A stretch of 64,000 nt of DNA from assembly GCA_003248315.1 (NCBI GenBank), contig QKWM01000004.1:4275001-4339000 (forward strand), read 5' to 3'. Under the pieces are notes generated by a model. It made no database searches and was not told where the DNA came from. It saw only the letters and a list, made by a program, of their open reading frames with translations. This stretch comes from Streptomyces sp. SW4 (GTDB taxonomy: Bacteria > Actinomycetota > Actinomycetes > Streptomycetales > Streptomycetaceae). Of this stretch, positions 7,990 through 16,775 are shown piece after piece; the first letter of the stretch is position 1; each line of letters starts with the position of its first letter. The position numbers were made by a program, and so were the translations under genes.

Positions 7990-10628
7990 GTGGGGCATGG
8001 AGTGCCGGAACTCGTACTGGAATCGAATGGACGGACCTGGACGCTCGATCCGTCCAGGTCTTACACCCTTGGACGCGATCCTCAGGGGACATCGTGTTCG
8101 ACGACGCCAGGGTCTCCTGGCGTCACGCCACGGTCAGCTACAACGGCCGCAGTTGGGTCATCGAGGACCACGGCAGCACCAACGGCACGTTCGTGCAGGG
8201 CCAGCGGATCCACCACATGGAACTCGCCGCCGGGACGGCGGTGAACCTGGGCAACGCGACCGACGGACCGCGCCTGAACCTGTCCGGCGCCGCGGCCGCC
8301 GTGGGCACGCCGCAGGCCCAGCCCCAGCAGCAGCCGTACGCCGGGCAGAGCGCGAACGCCGGCTGGGCGCAGCAGGCTCCCGCGCACCAGCAGCCGGCGC
8401 CGCACCAGCAGGCGCCTCAGCAGGCTCCGCAGGCGCACCAGCAGGCTCCGCAGGCGCACCAGCAGGCTCCGCAGGCCGGCTGGCAGCAGCCGCCGCAGCA
8501 GGGCACGCCGCACCAGGGCGCGCCGCAGTTCCCGCATCAGCAGGGCCCCGGCGAGGGCCAGGCGCAGAAGGTGCCCGGCGGCGCGGCGGGGGCGCCGCCG
8601 GTGTACGGCGACCGCAGCCCGACCACGTTCCACCAGTTCTCGCTGGGCCGTGTCATGCGCATCGGCCGTGCCCTGGAGAACGACCTGGTCGTCTCCGACC
8701 TCCAGGTCTCCCGCAACCACGCGGAGTTCCACGCGACGCCCGACGGCCGCATGGAGATCCGCGACCTCGGCTCGCACAACGGCACGTACGTCAACGGCCA
8801 GCCGATCCCCAAGGGTGGTTCGCAGCTGCTCGGCCCGACCGACATCGTGGGCGTCGGCCACTCGACGTTCCGGATCGTCGGCGACCGGCTGGAGGAGTTC
8901 GTCGACACCGGTGAGGTGTCCTTCTCCGCCCGCCACCTCACCGTCACGGTCGACGGCGGCAAGCAGATCCTCAAGGACGTCTCCTTCGGCGTCCCGGAGA
9001 AGTCGCTGATCGCGGTCATCGGCCCGTCCGGCTCCGGCAAGTCGACCCTGCTCAAGGCGCTGACCGGCTACCGGCCCGCCAACCAGGGCGAGGTCCTCTA
9101 CGACAACCGGAACCTCTACAAGCAGTTCGCCGAGCTGCGTCAGCGCATCGGTCTGGTCCCGCAGGACGACATCCTGCACAAGGAGCTGACCGTCAAGAAG
9201 GCCCTCAAGTACGCGGCCAAGCTCCGCTTCCCCGCCGACACCACGGCGGCCGAGCGCGAGGCCCGCATCGACGAGGTGCTGCGCGAGCTGAAGCTCGACA
9301 TCCACAAGGACAAGAAGGTCACCTCCCTGTCCGGCGGTCAGCGCAAGCGCGTGTCCGTCGCCCTGGAGCTGCTGACCAAGCCGTCGCTGATCTTCCTGGA
9401 CGAGCCGACCTCCGGCCTCGACCCGGGCATGGACCGCGACGTGATGCAGCTGCTGCGCGGCCTGGCCGACGACGGCCGCACGGTCCTGGTCGTCACCCAC
9501 TCGGTGGCCGAGCTGGCGCTGTGCGACAAGCTCCTGGTGATGGCCCCGGCGGCTCCGTCGCCTACTTCGGCCCGCCCGAGGAGGCGCTGAACTTCTTCGG
9601 CTACGACACCTGGGCCGACGTCTTCTCCGCCTTCGAGAACTACCGCGACTACGACTGGGCGGGCCGCTGGAAGGGCTCGCAGCACTACCAGATGTACGCC
9701 GCGGACATCGACGCCGTCGCCCCGCAGTCCGTGGCGGTCCCGGCCATGCAGGCCATGAAGCCGCCGAAGCCCCAGGGCTGGATGTCGCAGTGGGTCACCC
9801 TGGTGCGCCGCTACATCTCGGTGATCGCCTCCGACAAGGGCTTCCTCGCCCTGATGGTGATCCTGCCGGCGGTCCTCGGCGCGGTCAGCCTGCTCATCGA
9901 CCCGGACCGCGGCCTGCTGCCGAACCAGCCCCACCCGCAGACCGGCCGGATCATCCGAACGGCACGGCGACCACGGTCCTGCTGATCCTCGCGGTCGGCG
10001 CCTGCTTCGCCGGCGCGGCGAACTCCGTCCGTGAGCTGATCAAGGAACGGGTGATCTACGAGCGGGAGCGCGCGACCGGCCTGTCGCGCTCGGCGTACCT
10101 GATGTCGAAGGTGTTCGTGCTCGGCATGATCACCGTGCTCCAGGGCCTGCTGGTCGGCGTGATCGGGTTCGCCAGCCGGAGATCCCGGAGGAGGGCCTGA
10201 TCCTCGGCGGGATGACGCTGCTGGAGCTGTCCCTGCCGATCATGGCGCTGGGCTTCACCTCGATGATGTTCGGTCTGATCATCTCGTCGCTGGTGAAGAC
10301 CGCCGAGAAGACCATGCCGCTGCTGGTGATGTTCGCGATCATCCAGGTCGTCTTCACCGGCTGCCTCTTCGCGCTGAACGGCACGGTCGGCGTCAACCAG
10401 TTCTCGTACCTGATGCCGTCCCGCTGGGCGGTCGCCGCGGCCGGCGCCACGCTGGACTTCAACAAGATCAGCCCGCCCGAGGAGGGCGCGGACAACGACC
10501 CGCTGTGGGAGCACACGGTCGGCGCCTGGGGCATGGACATGGCCGCGCTGATCGCGCTCGGTGTGGTCTGCGGCTTCTTCGTGGCGCGCTTCCTGCGCCG
10601 TCACGAGCCCGAGGTCATGCGCAAGTGA
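7990..10628 (+). CDS. FHA-FHA-ABC ATPase-ABC2 membrane fusion transporter (four bases missing)
   Basis: About 876-880 residues. Order: FHA domain 1 (YTLGRD, then SWRHATVSYNG and STNGTFV); a Gln/Ala/Pro-rich linker of about 90 residues with AHQQAPQ repeats; FHA domain 2 (MRIGRALEND, VSRNHAEF, SHNGTYVNG); an ABC ATPase with Walker A GPSGSGKST near residue 340, signature LSGGQRKRV and Walker B LIFLDEPTSGLD; and a membrane domain of about six helices ending RRHEPEVMRK. FHA domains bind phosphothreonine, so export is probably controlled by Ser/Thr kinases. Single bases are missing near 8087, 9546, 9948 and 10180. The start is GTG 7990, or GTG 8002 (VPELVLE), which matches the family better. Confidence 0.88.
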
Positions 10629-10660
10629 GCGTCACCGGCGGGTGACCCCCGCCGGACGCC

Positions 10661-10700
10661 CCGAAGGGCGGCACCCCGTCAGGAGGGTGCCGCCCTTCGG
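10661..10700. terminator. Bidirectional hairpin terminator
   Basis: A perfect 15-bp stem (10661-10675 with 10686-10700) and a 10-nt loop lie between the convergent FHA-ABC and transglycosylase genes. Confidence 0.88.
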
Positions 10701-10742
10701 CGTCAGCAGCGCGCGGCTGGAAGAGGTCCGCGCCGACCAGTC

Positions 10743-11483
10743 TCAGTAGGCGCTGTTGACGTTGTCCATCGAGCCGTAGCGGTCGGCGGCGTAGTTGCAC
10801 GCCGCGGTGATGTTGGCGACCGGGTCCCAGATGTTCTTCGGGGTGCCCGGGACGTGGTAGGCCTCGAAGGTCGGCGGGATGACCTGGAGCAGGCCCTTGG
10901 ACGGGATGCCGTTCTGGGCGTTGATGTCCCAGTTGTTGATGGCGTTCGGGTTGCCCGAGGACTCACGCAGGATGTTGCGCTTGATGCCGTCGTAGGAGCC
11001 GGGGATGCCGTGCTTCTTCATGATCGCGAGGGACTCGCGGATCCAGCCGTCGAGGTTGTCGGGGTAGCTCTTGACGGCGGCCTTCTTCACCGAGGCGCGC
11101 TCGGCGGAGCGGCTGGCGCTCTCCTTGGCCGCACGCTCCTGCGCGGCCTTCTTGGCGGCCTTGGCCTTGGCGGCGGCCTGCTTCTTGGCCTCGGCGGCGG
11201 CCTTGGCCTTGGCGGCGGCCTGCTTCTTCGCCTCGATGGCCTTGACCTTCTCGCTGGCGCCGGCGAGCTGGTCGGTGACGCCCGCGTGGACGTCCTTGAT
11301 CTGCTTCTCGCTGTACGCCACCTTCGCCGCGGGGGCGGCCTCGGTCGTCGTGGTGGTCTGAGCACCGGCGGGGATCGCGGAGATCGCGACGGCCGCGGCA
11401 CCGAACGTGCCGACACCGATGGCGATCTTGTGGTTGCGGGTCAGGGGACGACTATGGCGGCGGGTGAAGATGTTCTTGGGCAT
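10743..11483 (-). CDS. Secreted SLT-domain lytic transglycosylase
   Basis: 246 residues from ATG 11483 (MPKNIFTRRHSRP). The N-terminus is a signal peptide (HKIAIGVGTFGAAAVAISAIPAGAQ). A long Ala/Lys-rich helical stretch follows (KAKAAAEAKKQAAAKAKAAK), probably a wall-binding or spacer coil. The C-terminal 90 residues form the goose-lysozyme-like SLT domain, with the catalytic Glu in NILRESSGNPNA and the conserved GLLQVIPPTFEAYH and NITAACNYAADRYGS. It cleaves peptidoglycan glycan strands outside the membrane. Streptomyces uses such enzymes in spore germination and wall remodelling. A good promoter and a folded leader precede it, so control at the mRNA level is likely. Confidence 0.92.
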   Translation of the reverse strand: MPKNIFTRRHSRPLTRNHKIAIGVGTFGAAAVAISAIPAGAQTTTTTEAAPAAKVAYSEKQIKDVHAGVTDQLAGASEKVKAIEAKKQAAAKAKAAAEAKKQAAAKAKAAKKAAQERAAKESASRSAERASVKKAAVKSYPDNLDGWIRESLAIMKKHGIPGSYDGIKRNILRESSGNPNAINNWDINAQNGIPSKGLLQVIPPTFEAYHVPGTPKNIWDPVANITAACNYAADRYGSMDNVNSAY

Positions 11484-11513
11484 GCGAAATGGACCTCTTC
11501 GAATAGCGCGGAG

Positions 11514-11588
11514 GTCGCTCGCGTCCGGTGGGGACAGGGATGCTTCCGGCAGAACGCCGCGGGAGTGGAACCCGCGGCGCCGAGCGAC
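11514..11588 (-). ncRNA. Structured 5' leader of the SLT transglycosylase mRNA
   Basis: On the minus strand an outer stem GTCGCTCG/CGAGCGAC (11588-11581 with 11521-11514) encloses a 9-bp hairpin (11579-11571 with 11563-11555) and a 33-nt single-stranded or CCGG-paired stretch. The outer stem begins about where transcription from the promoter at 11597-11625 should start. The next 30 nt hold the ribosome site (GAAGAGG). Streptomyces SLT and rpf genes are known to carry c-di-AMP (ydaO) riboswitches, but this element is only about 75 nt and lacks the CCGAAUC-type core I would expect. It is a leader of undetermined class. Confidence 0.5.
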
Positions 11589-11596
11589 GAGAGCAA

Positions 11597-11625
11597 TTCT
11601 TAGCGGCCGCAAAATCGCGTGGCAA
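11597..11625 (-). promoter_or_regulatory. Promoter of the SLT transglycosylase
   Basis: On the minus strand a -35 TTGCCA (11625-11620), a 17-bp spacer and a -10 TAAGAA (11602-11597) give a good vegetative-type promoter. The predicted start near 11590 is just before the folded leader. Confidence 0.6.
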
Positions 11626-11675
11626 AGGTGTGACGTACGATCCGAGGTAGTGGATCAGGAACTGACAAAACGGGA

Positions 11676-11691
11676 CAGACAGGACTGTCTG
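11676..11691. promoter_or_regulatory. Operator-like inverted repeat upstream of the SLT promoter
   Basis: CAGACAG-GA-CTGTCTG is a perfect inverted repeat with 7-bp arms. It sits about 50 bp upstream of the -35 box and has lower GC than its surroundings. This is a plausible activator site; the binding protein is unknown. Confidence 0.45.
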
Positions 11692-11780
11692 CCCGCTCAA
11701 ATAGGGCGAGTCGTACTCCTACTCCCGGTCGTACGTGATCTGGACCCTATGCGCGGGCTCACACGGACCCCCGTCCGGTC

Positions 11781-12861
11781 TCACCCGCAGTTGCCGGAGC
11801 AATGCATGCCGTGAGGGCCGTCCGCCGGCAGGAGGAGATGCACGTCCCCGAACTCGTGCCACAGGTAGCGCCCGTGCAGCGCCGCCTCGTACCCCGGTCG
11901 ACCGCCGCCCGCCCCGCGACCGCCTCCAGCATCAGCAGATGCGAGGCCTCCGGCTCATGCAGCCCGTCAGCAGCCCGTCCACCACCCGCACCCCGCGCTC
12001 CGGCGTCACCACCAGATCCGTCCAGCCCGCCCGCGCCCGTACGGCGCCGTCGGCACCGACGGCCGACTCCACCGCCCGCACGGACGTCGTCCCGACGGCG
12101 ATCACCCGCCCGTCCCCGGCGGCGACCGCGTTGATCGCCCGCGCCGAGGCCTCCGGCACCGCGAACCGCTCCGGACAGGGAGGCTCGTGCGCCTCCGCCG
12201 AGGCCACCCCGGTGTGCAGCGTCACCGGCGCGAACCGCACCCCCCGGCTCACCAGCTCCGTCACCATCCGCGCCGTGAAGGGCCGCGCCGCACTCGGCAT
12301 CTCCGCGCTGCCCGCCCCGTCGGCGGCGGGCAGCGCGAACACCGTCTGGTACGCCGACAGCGGCTGGTCCCGCTCCGTGTACGCGTACCGGATCGGCCGC
12401 CCGTGGGCCCGCAGCAGCCCCGGCACCTCCGGGCCCGCCACCCGCGCCCACCACAACCGCTCGCCGCGCGCACTCAGCGGCTCCTGGAGCACCAGCCGCC
12501 CGCCCCCGGGCAGCCGCACCTCTGTACCCGCGCGTCCCGCACGCGCGCGCGTAGTGCCCCGTCCGTCGGGCTCACGCAACTCCACCGCCCACCGCCCGTC
12601 GTCCCCGCGCGTGGAGAAATGCACCACCACGCGCGCGTGCCCGGTCCACCCGTCGACGGCGGCGGGCAGCGTCGCCGAGGTGTTGACGACGAGCAGATCA
12701 CCGGCGCGCAGCAGCCGCGGCAGGTCCGTGAACGCGTGATGCGCCACCTCCGTGCCGCGCGACACCAGCAGCCGCACGGCGTCCCGGTCGCGGCCGGGCT
12801 CCCGCTGCTCGACCGGCACCCGCGCCGACAGCTCCGGCGGAACCCGCAGGGCGACCGTCAT
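11781..12861 (-). CDS. queA: S-adenosylmethionine:tRNA ribosyltransferase-isomerase (QueA-like; two bases missing)
   Basis: About 360 residues. Conserved QueA blocks are present: LPRLLRAGDLLVVNTSATLPA, RPIRYAYTERDQPLSAYQTVFA, FAPVTLHTGVAS, VIAVGTTSVRAVES and, after two restored bases (GGG near 11958, GGGG near 11898), FHEPEASHLLMLEA-type and YEAALHGRYLWHEFGD. QueA transfers the ribosyl part of SAM to 7-aminomethyl-7-deazaguanine in tRNA to form epoxyqueuosine. The start ATG overlaps the stop of the upstream SDR by 4 bp (ATGA). No other queuosine genes are nearby, and streptomycete copies are often divergent, so the true substrate could differ. Confidence 0.85.
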
Positions 12862-13553
12862 CGCCGCCCTCCAGCAGCGCCGGCGCGCCGTAGCGGCCGC
12901 TGGCCGGCCGCTCGTCCAGCAGCCTCAGGAACGCCGGGACGACACTGTCCGGATCCGGCCGCGGAGCGTCGTCGTCCGGCACCGCCGCCGCATACAGGGC
13001 GGTGGCCATGTCGCCGGGGTCGACCGACCAGACCCGCAGCGCCGGTTCCTCCACCGCCAGCACGGCCGCCAGCTGGTCCAGCGCCGCCTTCGAGGCCCCG
13101 TACCCGCCCCACGTCTCGTACGCCTCGGCCGCCGCGTCGGAGCTGACGGCGATCACCGCCCCGCGCCGGACGCGCGCAGCAGCGGCAGCGCCTCCTGCAC
13201 CAGCCCCAGCGCCGCCACCGCGTTCACCTCCAGCGCCCGCCGCAGCCCGTCCACCGGCAGCTCCTCCAGCCGCACCAGCGGCTCGGCGCCCAACGCGCTC
13301 GCATTGCTCACCAGCAGATCGACGCCGCCCAGCCGCCACGCCGCCGCCACCAGGGCGGACCGGTGCCCGGCCTCCGTGACGTCCCCGGGACCGCCGCCAC
13401 GCGCGCGCCGTACGACTCCAGCTCCGCGGCCGTCTCCCGCAGCGGCCGAGCGGTCCGCGCGTCGAGCACCAGATCCCAGCCGCGCCGGGCCAGCGCCCCG
13501 GCGAGCGCCCGCCCCAGCCCCCTCGAAGCCCCCGTGATGATCGCTACCGGCAT
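12858..13553 (-). CDS. Short-chain dehydrogenase/reductase (three bases missing)
   Basis: About 232 residues. The N-terminus has the Rossmann dinucleotide motif IITGASRGLGRALA. DVTEAGHRSAL and VDLLVSNASALG give the NNAG-like strand, and VSSDAAAEAYETWGGYGASK supplies the catalytic Ser, Tyr and Lys. It is therefore a classical SDR oxidoreductase using NAD(P)H; the substrate is unknown. Frame continuity needs one base near 13390, 13165 and 12868, and the last shift restores a stop overlapping the queA-like start. ATG 13553 has GAGGGG at the right spacing; an ATG two codons upstream is possible. It forms a two-gene operon with the QueA-like gene. Confidence 0.82.
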
Positions 13554-13838
13554 GGCCATCCCCTCGCTGCACGTCCTCGATCGGTGACCTCACCGTAGGA
13601 ACGGGCCCCCGACGGCCGCCTCGGCCACGGGCAGCAACCCGGGGGGCCCTTCGCCCTAGGCCCGCACGGGCGGGCCCTTCGCCCCAGGACCCACGGGAGC
13701 CCTCCGCCGCAGGTCCCACGCGCGGGGACCTGCGGCCCGGGCCGCACCGGCGGGACCTCCGGCCTAGGCCCACCGGCCCAGGCACCGGCCGCCACTGGTC
13801 CGATCTGCGCTGTCGCACCCCGCCGGTACCGTGAGGAC

Positions 13839-14984
13839 ATGAGTCACGGCCCCCGGTCCGGCCTCGCCGCGGTGAGTTCCGCGCTGCTGGCCATGAGCAG
13901 GCACCTAGAGGTGCGCGACGTCCTCAAGACGATCGTCGCCTCCGCCCGCGAGCTGCTCGACGCGCAGTACGCCGCGCTCGGCGTCCCCGACGACCACGGC
14001 GGCTTCGCCCAGTTCGTGGTCGACGGTGTCAGCGACGAACAGTGGAAGGCCATCGGCCCGCTGCCCCGCCAGCACGGCATCCTCGCCGCCATGCTGCGCG
14101 AGGCCAAGGCGGAGCGGCTCGCCGACGTCCGCGAGGACCCCCGGTTCGAGGGCTGGCCGTCCGCCCACCCCGACCTCGCCGACTTCCTCGGCCTGCCCAT
14201 CCGCGACGGCGACGAGGTCATCGGCGCCCTGTTCCTCGCCAACAAGAACTGCTCCCGGCCGGCCGGCGGCTGCGGCTTCACCGAGGACGACGAGGAACTG
14301 CTCGGCATCCTCGCCCAGCACGCGGCGATCGCCCTGACCAACGCCCGCCTGTACGAGCGCAGCCGCGAGCTGACCATCGCCGAGGAGCGCTCCCGCCTCG
14401 CCCACGAACTGCACGACGCGGTCAGCCAGAAACTCTTCTCCCTGCGGCTGACCGCCCAGGCCGCCGCCCGGCTCGTCGACCGCGATCCCTCCCGCGCCAA
14501 GGGCGAGCTCCAGCAGGTGGCCGCCCTCGCCGCCGAGGCCGCCGACGAACTGCGCGCCGCCGTCGTCGAACTGCGCCCCGCCGCACTCGACGAGGACGGC
14601 CTCGTCGCCACCCTCCGCACCCAGACCCAGGTCCTGGACCGCGCGCACACCGCGCGCGTGACCTTCACCGGTCACGGCGTCAGGGCCCTGCCCGCGGCCC
14701 AGGAGGAGGCGCTGCTGCGCGTCGCCCAGGAGGCGCTGCACAACGCGCTGCGCCACTCCGGGGCCGAGCACGTCGACGTGACGCTTGACCGGCGCGGTGC
14801 CGGCGCCGTGCTGCGGATCACCGACGACGGCAGCGGTTTCGACCCGCGCGCGGTGCGCCGGGCGGGACGGCATCTGGGGCTGGTCTCCATGCGGGACCGG
14901 GCGAGCGGGGTCGGCGGCCGGCTGACCGTGGAGTCGGCGCCCGGCAAGGGCACCACGATCGAGATGGAGGTCCCCGGTGGCTGA
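13839..14984 (+). CDS. GAF-domain sensor histidine kinase (NarL-type partner)
   Basis: 381 residues with an intact frame. A GAF domain spans about residues 20-165 (LDAQYAALGVPDDHGG, LGLPIRDGDEVIGALFLANK). The HisKA_3 dimerisation helix has the phospho-accepting His at about 192 in LAHELHDAVSQKLFSLRL. The HATPase_c domain includes EEALLRVAQEALHNALRHSG and ITDDGSGFDP and ends with a GLVSMRDRA block. There are no membrane helices, so it senses a cytoplasmic signal such as a gas, a redox state or a small ligand. The start seems leaderless (a TACCGT -10 box 6 nt before ATG). It overlaps the downstream response regulator by 8 bp. Confidence 0.92.
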   Translation: MSHGPRSGLAAVSSALLAMSRHLEVRDVLKTIVASARELLDAQYAALGVPDDHGGFAQFVVDGVSDEQWKAIGPLPRQHGILAAMLREAKAERLADVREDPRFEGWPSAHPDLADFLGLPIRDGDEVIGALFLANKNCSRPAGGCGFTEDDEELLGILAQHAAIALTNARLYERSRELTIAEERSRLAHELHDAVSQKLFSLRLTAQAAARLVDRDPSRAKGELQQVAALAAEAADELRAAVVELRPAALDEDGLVATLRTQTQVLDRAHTARVTFTGHGVRALPAAQEEALLRVAQEALHNALRHSGAEHVDVTLDRRGAGAVLRITDDGSGFDPRAVRRAGRHLGLVSMRDRASGVGGRLTVESAPGKGTTIEMEVPGG

Positions 14985-15618
14985 TGCGATCAAGGTCCTG
15001 CTCGTCGACGACCACCAGGTGGTCCGCCGGGGGCTGCGCACGTTCCTGGAGGTGCAGGACGACATCGAGGTCGTGGGCGAGGCCGCCGACGGTGCTGAGG
15101 GGGTCGCCCGTGCCGAGGAGCTGCGCCCCGACGTGATCCTCATGGACGTCAAGATGCCGGGGATGGACGGCGTCGACGCCCTCCGCAGGCTCCGCGAGCT
15201 GGACAACCCCGCGCGCGTCCTGGTCGTGACCAGCTTCACCGAGCAGCGCACGGTGGTCCCGGCCCTGCGCGCGGGCGCCGCCGGTTACGTCTACAAGGAC
15301 GTGGACCCGGACGCGCTCGCCGGCGCCATCCGCTCGGTCCACGCCGGGCACATCCTCCTCCAGCCCGAGGTCGCCGGCGCCCTCCTCGCCGAGGAGCAGG
15401 GCAGCCCCGGCCCCGGCAGAGCCGGATCGCTCACGGAACGGGAGCGCGAGGTGCTCGGGCTGATAGCGGACGGCCGCTCCAACCGGGAGATCGCCCGCGC
15501 CCTGGTGCTCTCCGAGAAGACGGTGAAGACGCACGTCTCCAACATCCTCATGAAGCTCGACCTGGCCGACCGCACCCAGGCCGCCCTGTGGGCCGTACGC
15601 CACGGAGTGACCGGCTGA
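14977..15618 (+). CDS. NarL/FixJ family response regulator
   Basis: 213 residues from GTG 14977, overlapping the kinase gene, so the two are translationally coupled. The receiver domain has the acidic pair in VLLVDDHQVVR, the phospho-acceptor Asp57 in VILMDVKMPGMDGV, the Thr in VVTSF and the Lys in YVYKDVD. The C-terminal LuxR helix-turn-helix is complete (LTEREREVLGLIADGRSNREIARAL, SEKTVKTHVSNIL). It is a DNA-binding regulator driven by the adjacent GAF kinase. Its targets are unknown. The chaplin gene chpE is the next gene on the same strand, about 200 bp downstream. Confidence 0.93.
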   Translation: MADAIKVLLVDDHQVVRRGLRTFLEVQDDIEVVGEAADGAEGVARAEELRPDVILMDVKMPGMDGVDALRRLRELDNPARVLVVTSFTEQRTVVPALRAGAAGYVYKDVDPDALAGAIRSVHAGHILLQPEVAGALLAEEQGSPGPGRAGSLTEREREVLGLIADGRSNREIARALVLSEKTVKTHVSNILMKLDLADRTQAALWAVRHGVTG

Positions 15619-15813
15619 ACCCCGGGGACGCGTCACGCCGGCCGAGCGGAGGCGGCGATGCCAAGCGGAGGCGGCAATTCGGAAGGTTCCCCTCCGGGCT
15701 GAGATTCATACCGTCGTGGGAATGTCCCCGGATGGCGTATCCCACCCGGCGCCCGGCCGTTCTCCAGTGCGTGCTGCGGCGACTGCCGCGGCAATCGCAA
15801 GGAGGGCTTGTAA

Positions 15814-16059
15814 GTGAAGAACCTGAAGAAGGCAGCGGCCGTGACGATGATGGCCGGCGGTCTCGTCGCCGCCGGTGCCGGCCTGGCGTCCGCCACCGAC
15901 GGCGCCGCCGCGCACGGCAAGGCCGTCGGCTCCCCGGGCGTCGGCTCGGGCAACGTCGTCCAGGCGCCGGTCCACATCCCGGTCAACGCCGTGGGCAACA
16001 GCGTGAACGTCATCGGCGTGCTGAACCCGGCCTTCGGCAACCTCGGCCTCAACCGCTGA
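15814..16059 (+). CDS. chpE: Short chaplin ChpE
   Basis: 81 residues from GTG 15814, with a strong AAGGAGG ribosome site at 15799-15805. The signal peptide (MKNLKKAAAVTMMAGGLVAA, cut after ASA) leads to one chaplin domain (GNVVQAPVHIPVNAVGNSVN and IGVLNPAFGNLGLN). Chaplins are secreted, self-assemble into amyloid fibrils, coat aerial hyphae and spores, and lower water surface tension. There is no sorting signal, so this is a short chaplin. It has no cysteine, unlike most short chaplins; that matches ChpE as I know it. A terminator follows directly. Confidence 0.95.
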   Translation: MKNLKKAAAVTMMAGGLVAAGAGLASATDGAAAHGKAVGSPGVGSGNVVQAPVHIPVNAVGNSVNVIGVLNPAFGNLGLNR

Positions 16060-16075
16060 CGAGGCCCCCACGCCC

Positions 16076-16109
16076 GGCCCGCGGGCGGACCCCCCAACCC
16101 CCGCGGGCC
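16076..16109 (+). terminator. Hairpin terminator after chpE
   Basis: GGCCCGCGGG (16076-16085) pairs perfectly with CCCGCGGGCC (16100-16109) around a 14-nt C-rich loop, 17 bases past the chpE stop. Confidence 0.75.
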
Positions 16110-16620
16110 TCACGCCCCCACAACACGCCGCCCCTCCCACCACCCCCGCACGTGCCCCACACCGTGCCCGGTCCGGAGACCAGGCGCCGCGCTCCTCTCG
16201 CGCCCGCGCTGGCGTGCCCCCGGCGCCGCATCCCTCGCACCCGCGCTGGCGTGCCCCCCGGCGCCGCATCTCTCGCACCCGCGCCGCAGCCCCTAGCGCC
16301 AGCACCAGCTCCAACGCCCGCTGCCGCAGCCCCCGCGCCTGCGCCACAGCCCCTCGCGCCCGCGCCACAGCCCCTCGCGCCCCCGCGGCCCCCGCCCTCA
16401 CGCCGGCAGCCCGCGGGCAGTCGTGCCGCTGGGGCGGCACGGGTGGGCGCGGGCGGCACCCCGCCAACGCCGGGCAGCGCACCCCCCCGCACCAACGCCG
16501 GTCAGCGCACCCCACGAACGCCACAGCGCACGCCCCCCCGGCCACGAACGCCGTTCAGCACCCCGCCCGCAAAAAGCGCGCCGCAGCCCACACCCCCGGC
16601 ACACCCACCCGTCACCCCGA
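16110..16620. other. C-rich low-complexity intergenic region
   Basis: About 500 bp with an extreme strand bias for C on the plus strand and many short near-repeats (CGCGCC, CTCGCGCCC, ACGCC). It lies between two convergent genes. Long open frames exist here only because stop codons are rare in such DNA; their translations are Pro/Arg runs without any motif. I consider it non-coding. Confidence 0.65.
16204..16278. repeat. 37/38-bp tandem duplication
   Basis: Two adjacent near-identical copies (16204-16240 and 16241-16278). They differ by one extra C in a C-run and one C/T change, inside the C-rich intergenic region after chpE. Confidence 0.75.
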
Positions 16621-16764
16621 CGCCGGTCACCCTCGACGGACGTCACCCGGCCCCGGCGCCGGTCACCCTCGACGGACGTCACCCGGCCCCGGCGCCGGTC
16701 ACCCTCGACGGACGTCACCCGGCCCCGACGCCGGTCACCCCCCGACGGACGTCCCCCACCCCGA
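16621..16764. repeat. 36-bp tandem repeat array, three perfect and one degenerate copy
   Basis: Units begin at 16621, 16657, 16693 and 16729, exactly 36 bp apart. The first three copies are essentially identical; the fourth is eroded. Each unit contains CGACGGACGTCACC. The array ends just before the stop of the convergent gene at 16776. It is a VNTR-like array in non-coding DNA. The 36-bp period is compatible with either strand coding in one frame, but no start or ribosome site is present. Confidence 0.85.
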
Positions 16765-16775
16765 CGGACGTCACC

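Noticed and set aside
11514..11588. Classical ydaO (c-di-AMP) riboswitch
   Set aside because: The final part vaguely resembles the ydaO 3' end (TGTCCCCACCGGAC), but the element is about half the usual length and lacks the CCGAAUC and GGGG-GAACC blocks.
16621..16764. CRISPR array
   Set aside because: The 36-bp repeats are directly adjacent with no unique spacers, and no cas genes are present.
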